From: Methanolobus profundi
GTDB lineage: Archaea > Halobacteriota > Methanosarcinia > Methanosarcinales > Methanosarcinaceae
Direction: 5' to 3'
NCBI RefSeq assembly: GCF_900114835.1
Contig: NZ_FOUJ01000001.1
Span: 992,001-1,056,000 of the forward strand
Length of the DNA stretch: 64,000 bases
The notes beneath the pieces were generated by a model. That model was not told the origin of the DNA, made no database searches, and saw nothing but the letters and a program-made list of their open reading frames with translations. Position numbers and translations under genes: made by a program. The number at the start of each line of letters is the position of its first letter. Within the stretch, counting starts at the first letter, position 1. This document shows, in pieces, positions 25,903 through 34,602 of this stretch.

Positions 25903-27392
25903 AGGTTGTTCTCCATTACGGTTTCCCAGGCTTTCTTTATGCTTTCCTTGTTCAGTCCATCGGCCGTGAACACTGAAAGCAGATCATCAACAACCTTTTC
26001 CTCATGAACTATATTGCACTTAAGGCAGCTCCATACCTGCCCTCCACTGGAACTCTCGATCCAGTTCCCACCTGTGCGGGAATCCTCACAAGGATAGAAA
26101 GGACAGAAACAGAAAGTGCAGTCCTGGCCTTCGAAATGACATGGATAATAGTCGCAATCGGTGTTACTTCCCTTACGGCCGCAATCAGCAGCATCTTTTA
26201 TGTTCTCTGTGAGCTGTAACTCCGCCTGCTCCCTGCCCCATTCATAGATCACCTGACGGATGGTGGCTGCGATACGCTCATTCTCTTCCCTGGTGCGTAT
26301 AGCTATCCTGATATGGTCCTCCCCGATGTTCTGGAAAGAACTGCAATCACGGATAAGCACACCATGAGAGGCCATACGTTCTGCAAGTTCTGCAGAGTTG
26401 AGCGAGAGATCGGAGATATCCACAAAAATATAATTGACACTGCTCTCAAATGGTTTGAAACCCCTGCGAGAGAGCTTCTCCATAAGGAAAGCACGTTCTT
26501 TTGCTATGAACTCTCTGGAGTCCACAAGATATTTGCTGTTTGCACCGCCCTTCATGCTTAACAGTGCAGTTGCGATCGTATCTGAGATACAACCCATGTT
26601 CCAGGAAAGCCTTGCATTGTTCAATACGCATGCGAATCTTTTAGAGGCTACTCCAAAGCCCATCCTTATTCCGGGAATGGCAAAGGACTTTGTAAGGGAG
26701 CGCTGTATGAAAAGATAATCATTTTCTTCTACTAAATATGCGACACTCTGATCAGGATCTGCAAGTTCGATATATGCTTCATCAACAAAGAGAATGGTCT
26801 TGTTAGCCGCACACTTCTCTGCAAGTTGCTCCATCCTTTCCTTTAAGAACATCTCACCTGTAGGATTATTGGGATTGCATACAAAGATGATCTTTGCTTC
26901 ATCAAGGACCGCATCATCAAGGTCAAAGATATCTTTCTGGTCGATGTATCTGATCTTTGCACCCATTACCTGACACTGCATCTCATATTCACTGAATGTC
27001 GGTTTAGGTATGAGTACTACATCGCCTTCATCTATGACACATTCTGCAACCAGCCTGATTATCTCAGTTGAGCCATTACCAGGTATGATATTCTCATATG
27101 TAGTTCCCATACCTACAAAATCCGCTGCTGCGTTCCTGTATTCAAGATAACGATTATCAGGGTACTGTTCCATTTTCTCAAGCCCTGAACTGAGTAGCTC
27201 CTGTAGATCCAGTTCTGGCGCGGGTTGTTCAAATGGTGTTCCCAGCGGATTCAGACTGGCACTTGCATCCAGCATCTCGGACTCTGGGATCCCATATTTC
27301 TGGGAACTTTTTCTTATCAGTCCACCATGAACGCATGGTTCAAGGCTCAAAAGATATTTCTTTACCGGAAGAGGTGATCTTTGGTCAGTCAT
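25899..27392 (-). CDS. cobD: L-threonine-O-3-phosphate decarboxylase CobD with C-terminal cysteine-rich domain
   Basis: A 497-aa fold-type I PLP enzyme. Residues 20-380 have all key motifs: GNGSTE (105-110), NPNNPTGE (173-180), VDEAYIELADP (203-213, Asp204 and Tyr207), SLTKSF with the PLP lysine Lys235, and IPGIRMGFG. It makes aminopropanol phosphate from threonine phosphate. After about residue 405 comes a cysteine-rich tail (DYYPCHFEGQDCTFCFCPFYPC and SCLKC) that probably holds a metal or Fe-S cluster. From memory, the Methanosarcina mazei homologue is reported to have such a tail and an added threonine-kinase activity. The next gene upstream is a paralogue lacking Lys235. No separate pduX kinase gene is nearby. 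Confidence 0.94.
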   Translation of the reverse strand: MTDQRSPLPVKKYLLSLEPCVHGGLIRKSSQKYGIPESEMLDASASLNPLGTPFEQPAPELDLQELLSSGLEKMEQYPDNRYLEYRNAAADFVGMGTTYENIIPGNGSTEIIRLVAECVIDEGDVVLIPKPTFSEYEMQCQVMGAKIRYIDQKDIFDLDDAVLDEAKIIFVCNPNNPTGEMFLKERMEQLAEKCAANKTILFVDEAYIELADPDQSVAYLVEENDYLFIQRSLTKSFAIPGIRMGFGVASKRFACVLNNARLSWNMGCISDTIATALLSMKGGANSKYLVDSREFIAKERAFLMEKLSRRGFKPFESSVNYIFVDISDLSLNSAELAERMASHGVLIRDCSSFQNIGEDHIRIAIRTREENERIAATIRQVIYEWGREQAELQLTENIKDAADCGRKGSNTDCDYYPCHFEGQDCTFCFCPFYPCEDSRTGGNWIESSSGGQVWSCLKCNIVHEEKVVDDLLSVFTADGLNKESIKKAWETVMENNL

Positions 27393-27454
27393 AGTAATCG
27401 AAGCATGTTATGATCAGGAAAATAGAATACCTGCTCTTGCGACCTTTGGAAAGG

Positions 27455-28954
27455 TCAAAGCAGAGGTATTATTACCTCCTTCCATGCTCTCCTTATATTA
27501 TCATCAGTATCTCCGTCTGCCATCAGTGCATCAAGCACCATCTTGGCGACATTTGGTCTATGCAATAAAGTACAATGTTCGCAGCTCCAGACCTGCCCGC
27601 CTGTAGAGCTCTCGATCCATTTTCCACCTGTTCGTTCTTCCTCACAGGCATAGAAAGGACAGAAACAGAAAGTACAGTCCTGTCCTGTGAAATGACATGG
27701 ATAATATTCGCAGGAACCCCTGCCAGCAGTTGAAGCACCACCATGTTCAATGGTCTCCTCAAGTTTCTCCCTGGCATCCTCGCGGCTCATCTCGGCAAAT
27801 ACATCATCAAGGGTACGTATCAGTCTCTCGAACTCATCCCTTGGCCTTACAGATAGCCTTACATATCTTTTCTCACCGTTGAAGAGATCACTGCAATCAC
27901 GTATCATTATACCATGGGATGCAAGTCCTTCTGTGAGCCTGGCAGAATCCAGGAAAAGATCACGGATATCCACAAGCACATAATTTGCACTGCTTTCAAT
28001 AACATCGAAACCGTAGATCCCTGAGAAACGTTTACTGATATACTTGCGTTCCTTTTTGATAAGGTCCCTTGACATGGAAAGATATTCACAGTCGCTTCCT
28101 CCTTCCATTGAAAGGAAAGCAGTTCCAATGACCTCATCCACAACACCGATATTCCACGACAGACGGGCAGAGTTCAGTATCCCAGCCAGTGAACGGGAGG
28201 CAATACCGTAAGCCAGCCTTATACCCGGCATACCTATAATATTAGATACAGACCGGATCACCAGAAGATGATCGTTATCCAGTGCCAGGTCCACCATGCT
28301 CATATCAGGGTCTGAAAGCTCGATCGATGATTCATCGACTATAAGCAGGGTATTGTGCTCCGAGCACATCTCTGCAAGATGGATCAGGTCATCTTTCTGC
28401 AACAGTTCCCCTGTAGGGTCATTTGGATTCTGGATGATAAGCACACTTGCCCTTTCCAGAGTCATCTTAGGAAGGGTAAGCATTTCCTTTGAAGTAAATG
28501 AATGTACACGAGCACCGAATATACCTGCAATATGGCGATACTGCCCAGAAGAAGGTGAAGGGACTATTACCAGATCATCTTCTTTTACAACAGACTCAAC
28601 GGCCAGACGCAATATCTCACATGACCCACTGCCAGGCACTATATTGTCAAAAGTAACTCCATGACCTGTAAAGCCGGCAGCAGCATTCCTGAGCTCAAGA
28701 TACCTGTTATCAGGATATTGTTCGAACCTGTCCACCGAACTAAAGATAATCTGTTCCAGGTCGATGCTATCGTCCTTATAGTTGAAAGGTGTCCCCAGCG
28801 GATTGAGGTTTGAGCTGAAATCAAGAATACCTGATTCTGGAACGTCTAGTTCTTTTGCCAGATCACAAGCCCTCCCGCCGTGTTTCTTTGCTTGCAGTGC
28901 AAGCAAGTAGTGCTTCAAATGGAGTGGGAAATTTTTTCGGTACACACTTATCAA
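27455..28954 (-). CDS. CobD paralogue lacking the PLP lysine (probable pseudoenzyme)
   Basis: A 499-aa protein aligned along its whole length with the CobD at 25899-27392, cysteine tail included (EYYPCHFTGQDCTFCFCPFYAC and SCEHC). At the active site it differs: SVSNIIGMPGIRLAYG has Asn238 (codon AAT at 28241-28243) where CobD has its PLP lysine; VDEAY is VDESS (tyrosine lost); NPNNPTG is NPNDPTG; and the stacking region PTFSEYE is SPSSGQY. The PLP-phosphate loop GSGSCE and arginines are kept. It cannot form the usual Schiff base, so it is probably not a decarboxylase. The frame is intact, and the cysteine tail is fully conserved. The first codon appears to be TTG (28952-28954) with a GTG three codons on; a TATA-like element at about 28980-28990 sits close by. 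Confidence 0.9.
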   Translation of the reverse strand: MISVYRKNFPLHLKHYLLALQAKKHGGRACDLAKELDVPESGILDFSSNLNPLGTPFNYKDDSIDLEQIIFSSVDRFEQYPDNRYLELRNAAAGFTGHGVTFDNIVPGSGSCEILRLAVESVVKEDDLVIVPSPSSGQYRHIAGIFGARVHSFTSKEMLTLPKMTLERASVLIIQNPNDPTGELLQKDDLIHLAEMCSEHNTLLIVDESSIELSDPDMSMVDLALDNDHLLVIRSVSNIIGMPGIRLAYGIASRSLAGILNSARLSWNIGVVDEVIGTAFLSMEGGSDCEYLSMSRDLIKKERKYISKRFSGIYGFDVIESSANYVLVDIRDLFLDSARLTEGLASHGIMIRDCSDLFNGEKRYVRLSVRPRDEFERLIRTLDDVFAEMSREDAREKLEETIEHGGASTAGRGSCEYYPCHFTGQDCTFCFCPFYACEEERTGGKWIESSTGGQVWSCEHCTLLHRPNVAKMVLDALMADGDTDDNIRRAWKEVIIPLL

Positions 28955-28977
28955 CAGGTGGTTACGCAGAAGAGCTA

Positions 28978-28992
28978 TATTAAACTATTCAA
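28978..28992 (-). promoter_or_regulatory. Probable promoter of the cobamide operon
   Basis: On the minus strand the 146-base gap reads ...TTGAATAGTTTAATATAGCTC..., a TATA-like element about 25 bases before the first possible start codon of the cobD paralogue. The transcript would thus be leaderless or nearly so. No cobalamin riboswitch was recognised. Confidence 0.4.
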
Positions 28993-29101
28993 GTTGAGTT
29001 GTGCTACAGTCCGCAATTGATGCCCTTTCAGGATAAACCAATAAATAGGAGTAACACAGATCTATCAGAAGTTATTAAATTCATACATTGGAGGCTAATT
29101 G

Positions 29102-29884
29102 ATGGCAGATGAGATAGATTATAAGATAATTGGAAGTGAGATGCAGCTTGTGGAGATAGAACTTGACACTAATGAAGCAGTAAGAGCAGAAGCTGGCGCA
29201 ATGATGTACATGGGTCCCGGGATCAAGATGGAGACATCCACAGGTGGAGGACTCCTCAAAGGCCTCAAGCGCGCGTTCACAGGCGAGAGCTTCTTCATTA
29301 CCAGTTTCATCCACCAGGGAAATGATAAAGGATACGTTGCATTCGGTGCACCCTACCCCGGAAAGATCATAGCTCTTGACCTTGGCAAGTTCGGCGGAAG
29401 TTTCCTCTGTCAGAAAGATTCGTTCCTCTGTGCAGCAAATGGTATAGATATCGAAATGGCACTCACCAAGAAAATAGGAGCAGGACTCTTCGGAGGAGAA
29501 GGTTTCATCCTCCAGAGATTAAAGGGAGACGGACTTGCCTTTGTACATGCCGGAGGAACTATAGTAGAGAAAGACCTTGCACCTGGTGAGACGATACGCG
29601 TAGATACCGGATGTATAACCGCATTCGAAGAAAGAGTTACCTACGATATTCAATTGGCAGGTGGATTCAAGAATGCACTGTTCGGAGGAGAAGGACTTGT
29701 ACTTGCAAGCCTCACTGGCCCGGGAAAGGTCTATCTGCAAAGCCTCCCGTTCTCACGTCTGGCAGACAGGATAGTTGCTGCATCAAGATACAATACAGGC
29801 TCCCAGAGAGAAGAGTCCTCAGGAATAGCAGGCATAGGCAGCAATGCCCTTGGAGGACTGCTTGGTGGGGACCGCTCATTCTGA
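29102..29884 (+). CDS. AIM24/TIGR00266 family protein
   Basis: A 260-aa protein rich in short Gly-Gly motifs: VRAEAGAMMYMGPGIKMET near the N-terminus, then GGSFLCQKDSFLCAANGIDIEM, FGGEGFILQRLKGDGLAFVHAGG, and FGGEGLVLASLTGPGKVYLQ. This is the beta-rich AIM24 fold found in all domains; its function is not established. GGAGG at 29090-29094 supports the ATG at 29102 over a TTG one codon earlier. It begins a plus-strand group with a phosphoesterase 34 bases on. Confidence 0.9.
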   Translation: MADEIDYKIIGSEMQLVEIELDTNEAVRAEAGAMMYMGPGIKMETSTGGGLLKGLKRAFTGESFFITSFIHQGNDKGYVAFGAPYPGKIIALDLGKFGGSFLCQKDSFLCAANGIDIEMALTKKIGAGLFGGEGFILQRLKGDGLAFVHAGGTIVEKDLAPGETIRVDTGCITAFEERVTYDIQLAGGFKNALFGGEGLVLASLTGPGKVYLQSLPFSRLADRIVAASRYNTGSQREESSGIAGIGSNALGGLLGGDRSF

Positions 29885-29918
29885 GCCTTAATCAAAGAAC
29901 AACGGAGATCAACTAAAA

Positions 29919-30587
29919 ATGAGACTGTTCGCAATTGCAGACCCGCATGGGAACTATTCGAAGATAGAAGAGCTACTGAAGATAGCAGGAAAGGTCGATG
30001 TTGTGCTCATAGCTGGAGATATAACCAACTTCGGCCCGGATGAGAAAGCTCTTGAACTCTTCTCCCTGTTCGAACAGCCGATCCTCGCGGTACCGGGTAA
30101 TTGTGATCAGCGCTCAATAATTGATCTCATACATAATTCCCCTGCAACCGATCTTCACAGAAAGTCCGTGACCATCGAAGGAGTAAGATTCATAGGAATG
30201 GGAGGGTCTAACCCCACTCCATTCTGTACCCCTTTTGAGATACAGGAATGTGACTATGAAGAAAGTCTCGGAAAGATGACAGGGGAAAAACACGATCATA
30301 AAGAACCATTGGTGATCCTTACACATGCACCCCCGTTCGGAATACTTGATCAGGTCGGGGACGAGCATGTGGGATGTAAGGTCCTCACCGATCTCCTTGA
30401 CATTGCAGATCTGATGGTCTGTGGACACATACACGAGGCCAGAGGAATTGTGCTATCCGGAAAGACCACAATAGTAAATCCCGGAATGGCAGCATTGGGC
30501 TTTGCTGCGGTTATCGATATAGGATCAGATACCGAGGATCCCAATATAGAAGTAACACTTATAGAGGCAGGTAGAGAAGATATTTAA
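29919..30587 (+). CDS. Calcineurin-like metallophosphoesterase (YfcE/YvnB type)
   Basis: A 222-aa protein with all metallophosphoesterase motifs in order: DPHG (about 9-12), AGDITNFG (about 32-39), GNCD (59-62), THAPP and CGHIHEARG. The two-metal centre should be intact. The second residue of the motif is DPH rather than the more common DxH with small x, which is tolerated. Substrates of the archaeal YfcE-like group are phosphodiesters of unknown identity. It follows the AIM24-like gene by 34 bases and precedes a lipoprotein gene by 33. Confidence 0.92.
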   Translation: MRLFAIADPHGNYSKIEELLKIAGKVDVVLIAGDITNFGPDEKALELFSLFEQPILAVPGNCDQRSIIDLIHNSPATDLHRKSVTIEGVRFIGMGGSNPTPFCTPFEIQECDYEESLGKMTGEKHDHKEPLVILTHAPPFGILDQVGDEHVGCKVLTDLLDIADLMVCGHIHEARGIVLSGKTTIVNPGMAALGFAAVIDIGSDTEDPNIEVTLIEAGREDI

Positions 30588-30620
30588 CCATCGAAAATAT
30601 ATCATAATGCAGGTGATCTC

Positions 30621-31106
30621 ATGAAAGCAAAGATCTTGATAATATTGTTGATACTACTCTCATTCACGGTCATTGGATGTGTTGACGACGAAGAGGAAAC
30701 CACCGTCGTGAACGACACGGACAATGTAACCACCGAGGACGTTGTCGAGGAGACAACTAACGACACTGATATGAATGCGACCGTTGAAGAAGAAATGGAT
30801 GACCCTTCCGAAAAAGACGAACCAAAAATAATAGACTATGAGGGAGCAAAGACATATACTATCTATATGGAGAACTTCCTCGCACAGCCCAGCGATCTGA
30901 CCATCAATGAAGGTGACTCCGTCATGTGGTTCAACCGCAATGACCCTAAAAGGATATTCACCCTTATAAGCAATGAGGATCTCTGGGAGAACACTTCCAT
31001 GGGATATAGATTGTCCTTCACATACACTTTCAACGAATCCGGTACATACACATACAAAGTACTTGGTTGGGAAGAAAGGATGAAGGGAACCATTACCGTT
31101 AAATAA
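30621..31106 (+). CDS. Cupredoxin-fold lipoprotein without copper ligands
   Basis: A 161-aa protein: hydrophobic leader ending in VIGC (Cys20, lipobox-like), an acidic Thr/Asn/Glu-rich linker (20-72), then a plastocyanin-like domain (about 75-161): [18 protein letters not shown], and [21 protein letters not shown]. In copper-binding members the corresponding positions are H (after the ND), then C, H and M in the YxCxxH...M region. Here the first is in KRIFTL, the C is V, and the later H is W/E; only the Met remains. It is therefore unlikely to bind type-1 copper. It is anchored outside the cell. Confidence 0.87.
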   Translation: MKAKILIILLILLSFTVIGCVDDEEETTVVNDTDNVTTEDVVEETTNDTDMNATVEEEMDDPSEKDEPKIIDYEGAKTYTIYMENFLAQPSDLTINEGDSVMWFNRNDPKRIFTLISNEDLWENTSMGYRLSFTYTFNESGTYTYKVLGWEERMKGTITVK

Positions 31107-31128
31107 GAAAGGATATTCAGGGAACCCG

Positions 31129-32283
31129 ATGAAAGTAAGGACTATCAAAGAAGGAGATACTGAAGTACTGGTTCCCGTCCCTGAGGAAGGGGCTAATTTT
31201 GCTCCTTCTGCAGCACCTGTTTTTTATAATCCGGCCATGGAGATGAACCGTGATATCTCCATAGCTGCTACATCTGTTTTTCTCAAGGGGATCGAACCGG
31301 ACCCTGAGAAGGTGATCACCTATGTGGATGCACTCTCAGCATCCGGCATACGCGGGCTCAGGCTGGCAAATGAGATCGGCGTTCATACCACGCTCAATGA
31401 CTGGAGTGAAGATGCCTGTGAGCTCATACAACAGAACATTGACAGGCTGGATATTGGAGATAAGGCAGTTGCAAGCCATAAGAATGCAAATGTCCTGCTT
31501 CATGAGAAACACTTCAATATAGTGGACCTTGATCCATTCGGGACTCCTGCACCATTTCTTGCAGCAGCTGCACGTTCCGTGGTCAACCTGCTTGCAGTGA
31601 CTGCAACCGACACTGCACCCCTTTGTGGTGCCCACCTCAATTCCGGCATCAGGAAATATGCAGCAATACCTTTCAATAACGAATATCACAGCGAGATGGG
31701 AGTGCGTATCCTCCTTGGAAAGATAGCAAGGGAACTATCACTCCATGATAAGACTATGAGACCACTTCTATCCCATGCTACAAGACACTACGTTCGTACA
31801 TATCTTGAGATAAAAAAAGGTGCAAAAAGAGCGGATCAGATGCTCAATGATATCGGGTTCATTGCTCATTGCCCATCATGCGGACACAGAGAAGCTATCA
31901 ATGGACTTGCTGTACCTATTGAGAAGAATTGCAGCAATTGTAGTGAAGAGAATATGATCGCAGGTCCTTTGTGGCTTGGAAAGCTCCATGATCCTGAATT
32001 TTGTAGTGACATTATTGCTGACCTGGAAGAGCGCAACTGCGGCACCGGACAGAAAGCGATCAAAATGCTGGAGTTCTGCAGGGATGAGCTTGACATACCT
32101 ATGTTCTACGATCAGCACCTGATATGTAAAAAACTTGGATTGTCAGCGTCTGAAATTGATAGAGTGATACAGGAACTTCGCGACAATGGATTCCTGGCAT
32201 CAAGGACACACTTCAGTGGTACATCTTTCAAGACGGATGCAAAGATCACGGATATAGAGAAAATTATCTCTAATATCCGATAG
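31129..32283 (+). CDS. trm1: tRNA (guanine26-N2)-dimethyltransferase Trm1
   Basis: A 384-aa archaeal Trm1. The N-terminal [16 protein letters not shown], the SAM region [20 protein letters not shown], the catalytic [12 protein letters not shown] and the C-terminal cysteines (CPSCGH and CSNC, a zinc ribbon) all match the family. It adds two methyl groups to G26 in tRNA. It starts 22 bases after the preceding gene, possibly in the same transcript. Confidence 0.96.
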   Translation: MKVRTIKEGDTEVLVPVPEEGANFAPSAAPVFYNPAMEMNRDISIAATSVFLKGIEPDPEKVITYVDALSASGIRGLRLANEIGVHTTLNDWSEDACELIQQNIDRLDIGDKAVASHKNANVLLHEKHFNIVDLDPFGTPAPFLAAAARSVVNLLAVTATDTAPLCGAHLNSGIRKYAAIPFNNEYHSEMGVRILLGKIARELSLHDKTMRPLLSHATRHYVRTYLEIKKGAKRADQMLNDIGFIAHCPSCGHREAINGLAVPIEKNCSNCSEENMIAGPLWLGKLHDPEFCSDIIADLEERNCGTGQKAIKMLEFCRDELDIPMFYDQHLICKKLGLSASEIDRVIQELRDNGFLASRTHFSGTSFKTDAKITDIEKIISNIR

Positions 32284-32392
32284 AAATATATACTATTTTT
32301 ATTCTAATGATATATATTAAAATATATAATACAAGGTATTATGATACTTTTTCAAACAAAAGGGTTCAAATTGCTTGTAAAGGGGAAATATT

Positions 32393-32971
32393 ATGACGAA
32401 AGAATATGCTGAGCAACTTTTTTTACAGGAGAAACCAACTCTTGCCCTTCTGGCTATATGGTCCTTTCAAAAAACATATGCATCAGTGATCACAAAAGAG
32501 ATCAATTCGACTTTTGCCCATACAACCAAGATACTGTCTAAAATGGAAGAGCATGGTCTTGTTAAATTCACAGTAGAGGGACGTGTCAAATATGTGGAGC
32601 TCACTGACCACGGCTACAGAGTGGTCGAGGCCCTTAAGAATCTGATAATGGCCATCGAAGGTGAAACACCTGAGACCACCGAGGGAAGCGAAGGCGAGGA
32701 TACAGATGCCCCTGCCGAAGCCACAGAGGATGAAAAGAAACTCACCAGGGACCATATTGACAGGTTACATGAGCAGATAGTATCCACATACAATGATCTT
32801 TTCAATAATAGTTCAAAACCAGAGGAAATGAAGATGAAGATCGGTCCTTTTAGCCGGGATATCCAGTTACTCTTAAATTCTATAGAGAAGAATGAGGACC
32901 TTATCGATGATGAAGGTCTGGATAAGCTCGGTGAGATACAGAGCATCTTTGATACGGTTATGAAGCAATAA
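32393..32971 (+). CDS. Winged-helix transcription regulator
   Basis: A 192-aa protein. Residues 10-90 form a winged helix-turn-helix (YASVITKEINSTFAHTTKILSKMEEHGLVKF and VKYVELTDHGYRVVEALKN), MarR/ArsR-like. An acidic linker follows (95-125), then a helical C-terminal region of about 70 residues, possibly for dimerisation. An AT-rich promoter with TATATATTAAAATATATAAT lies at 32309-32330. It is followed 16 bases on by DUF2110, and this pair is common in methanogens in my recollection. Function unknown. Confidence 0.85.
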   Translation: MTKEYAEQLFLQEKPTLALLAIWSFQKTYASVITKEINSTFAHTTKILSKMEEHGLVKFTVEGRVKYVELTDHGYRVVEALKNLIMAIEGETPETTEGSEGEDTDAPAEATEDEKKLTRDHIDRLHEQIVSTYNDLFNNSSKPEEMKMKIGPFSRDIQLLLNSIEKNEDLIDDEGLDKLGEIQSIFDTVMKQ

Positions 32972-32987
32972 TTGAAAGGATAATAAA

Positions 32988-33674
32988 ATGGTCACTGTAA
33001 CACTATTATTGAACGTCTACGGAAATAAGGAACGTGCACTGCATTCTGCTGAGGTCCTCATAGACAACGAACTGAAAGAACTCGATGCATCTGCAAAACT
33101 CTCAATATCAGATGATAATTGGATAATAGCAGATATCAGCGGAGAGGACAGTGAGTTCGTTTCCAATTTCCTGATGCAGAAATACGGCACACCTGTTAAA
33201 AAGCTCATTAAGAATGAGACCTACATAGGCGTTATACGTCAGATACATCAAAGGGAAATGGTTGTTGATATAGGGAACCTTATAACCATCCCACAAAAGA
33301 ACCTTGCAATACTTGGAAGTGGAACTGCCGAACAGATCGCCACCCGCTTTGGAATAATAAGACACCTGCCGGTGAAGATCGAGATCACCGACGAGAAAGC
33401 GAGGCAGGGTACTTTTACCAAAGAGCAGGCAGACATCTGGTGGAACTGGAAGAAATCCGAGCAGGACAGAGTTATAGCTAATTCAGTTACACGTTCCGAG
33501 CTTAAGGCCGCAATCAAAAAGACAGGCCATTCAAGAGATATCTATGGCATAGAAAGACTTGGACTTATGGAACATATGATAACCTGCAGAGAGAACACTG
33601 ATGGACCGGGTATTGTTGCCGCCATTGGCAGGCTTGTTAAAGGTGAGCTAGGGGTTATCAGAACAGAGAAGTAG
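32988..33674 (+). CDS. DUF2110 family protein
   Basis: A 228-aa soluble protein of the archaeal DUF2110 family: MVTVTLLLNVYGNKERALHSAEVLI at the start, an S1-like beta segment YIGVIRQIHQREMVVDIGNLITIPQ in the middle, and a C-terminal helical tail. An S1-like motif suggests RNA or DNA contact, but the function is not known. It is probably co-transcribed with the winged-helix gene (16-base gap). A T-run (33681-33690) follows its stop. Confidence 0.88.
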   Translation: MVTVTLLLNVYGNKERALHSAEVLIDNELKELDASAKLSISDDNWIIADISGEDSEFVSNFLMQKYGTPVKKLIKNETYIGVIRQIHQREMVVDIGNLITIPQKNLAILGSGTAEQIATRFGIIRHLPVKIEITDEKARQGTFTKEQADIWWNWKKSEQDRVIANSVTRSELKAAIKKTGHSRDIYGIERLGLMEHMITCRENTDGPGIVAAIGRLVKGELGVIRTEK

Positions 33675-33678
33675 AACA

Positions 33679-33692
33679 GGTTTTTTTTTAAT
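33679..33692 (+). terminator. T-run terminator after DUF2110
   Basis: A run of nine T (GGTTTTTTTTTAAT) directly after the DUF2110 stop, between two convergent genes. Archaeal-type terminator. Confidence 0.45.
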
Positions 33693-33702
33693 AAAGGTCC
33701 GT

Positions 33703-34443
33703 TTAAAGTTCTATCATCTGGAAATGGCATGCATCGCAGTTCTCATCACATTTACCAAGCATCTGCATCACGCATTCCACACCCAGCTTTTCCTTGAAGA
33801 CACCTTCAAAGACACCCTGGGCAAAAGAGCATAATGTTTTTTCCTTGATCGGTATGGACCTGCAATCAAAAAAGTCATGAACAGCGATCTTTATCGGATC
33901 TTTACTTATAACAGTGAAACTTCCGATCTCATGGTCCGTCCAGAAGGTTACCATCTCATCAAGGATACTACCCATATCATTTGAAACGAAGTTCTTTGAA
34001 AGACTGGCACCAACATCGTTCCCTATTTTCCTCATAATAGGATCACAGTTCACACCATGGGCACGGAAACCATATTGTACGGCATGGAACAGACATTTAA
34101 GACAACCAAAAGAGTCCATTTCAGGAGAACCGATAACATCAAGCATTTCGCTATAGTGTTTCATTCCCGGTTCCTGAGAACATGCAACGTACTGACATTT
34201 TAAGAAATAGACCTTTTTCCTTTTGTCGTTGGCATCTGTTGCCTCTTCAAGAAGGTTCTGGGTCTTCAGGTCGTTGAGATGAACAGAGATCGTTGACTTG
34301 GCCTTTCCTGTATGCTGAACTATTTCATCAAATGATCTGCAACCGCCCTTTAGGAACTCAAGTATCTTTATCTTTACAGAACCATTAAGAGCAATAACTC
34401 CAATATCAGTGGAAAAAATAGCCGTGTTATCTCCGTTGTTCAT
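33703..34443 (-). CDS. MsvR-like regulator: ArsR-type helix-turn-helix plus V4R domain
   Basis: A 246-aa protein. N-terminal winged helix (about 20-90: VKIKILEFLKGGCRSFDEIVQHTGKAKSTISVHLNDLKTQNLLEE), and a C-terminal V4R-type domain (about 110-246) rich in cysteines: CLKCLFHAVQYGFRAHG, CDPIMRKIG, CRSIPIKEKTLCSFAQG, and CDENCDACHF. The architecture matches the methanogen-specific MsvR regulators, which sense redox state through cysteines in the V4R domain. A TTCG-N8-CGAA inverted repeat lies just upstream of its TATA element, and a perfect 14-base palindrome covers the start codon. Autoregulation is likely. Confidence 0.88.
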   Translation of the reverse strand: MNNGDNTAIFSTDIGVIALNGSVKIKILEFLKGGCRSFDEIVQHTGKAKSTISVHLNDLKTQNLLEEATDANDKRKKVYFLKCQYVACSQEPGMKHYSEMLDVIGSPEMDSFGCLKCLFHAVQYGFRAHGVNCDPIMRKIGNDVGASLSKNFVSNDMGSILDEMVTFWTDHEIGSFTVISKDPIKIAVHDFFDCRSIPIKEKTLCSFAQGVFEGVFKEKLGVECVMQMLGKCDENCDACHFQMIEL

Positions 34444-34455
34444 TCAATATTGAAT
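34442..34455. promoter_or_regulatory. Perfect 14-base palindrome at the MsvR-like start codon
   Basis: ATTCAATATTGAAT reads the same on both strands and includes two bases of the initiation codon of 33703-34443. It lies about 25 bases after the TATA element, i.e. at the expected transcription start. It may be a second operator for the same regulator. Confidence 0.5.
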
Positions 34456-34477
34456 ATTGCAACAATGTATTTAAATG

Positions 34478-34493
34478 TTCGCAATTTGACGAA
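34478..34493. promoter_or_regulatory. TTCG-N8-CGAA inverted repeat, putative MsvR operator
   Basis: TTCG (34478-34481), eight bases, CGAA (34490-34493). It lies directly upstream (minus direction) of a TATA-like ATTTAAAT at 34469-34476. From memory, MsvR binding boxes contain TTCG/CGAA half-sites. Its position over the TFB-recognition region would let a bound protein control initiation. Confidence 0.6.
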
Positions 34494-34602
34494 TGATTTA
34501 TAATCGATAGTCAAAGACTATATACAATTCCCTATTTAAAACCTTTTATTTTAATATATTTGAATAGATCCTCATAGAAAGAACCACCAAGAACAGATCA
34601 AT

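Noticed and set aside
29102-32283. Single functional operon of AIM24, phosphoesterase, cupredoxin and trm1
   Set aside because: Spacing (34, 33 and 22 bases) allows co-transcription, but the functions share no evident theme, so only a loose grouping is stated.
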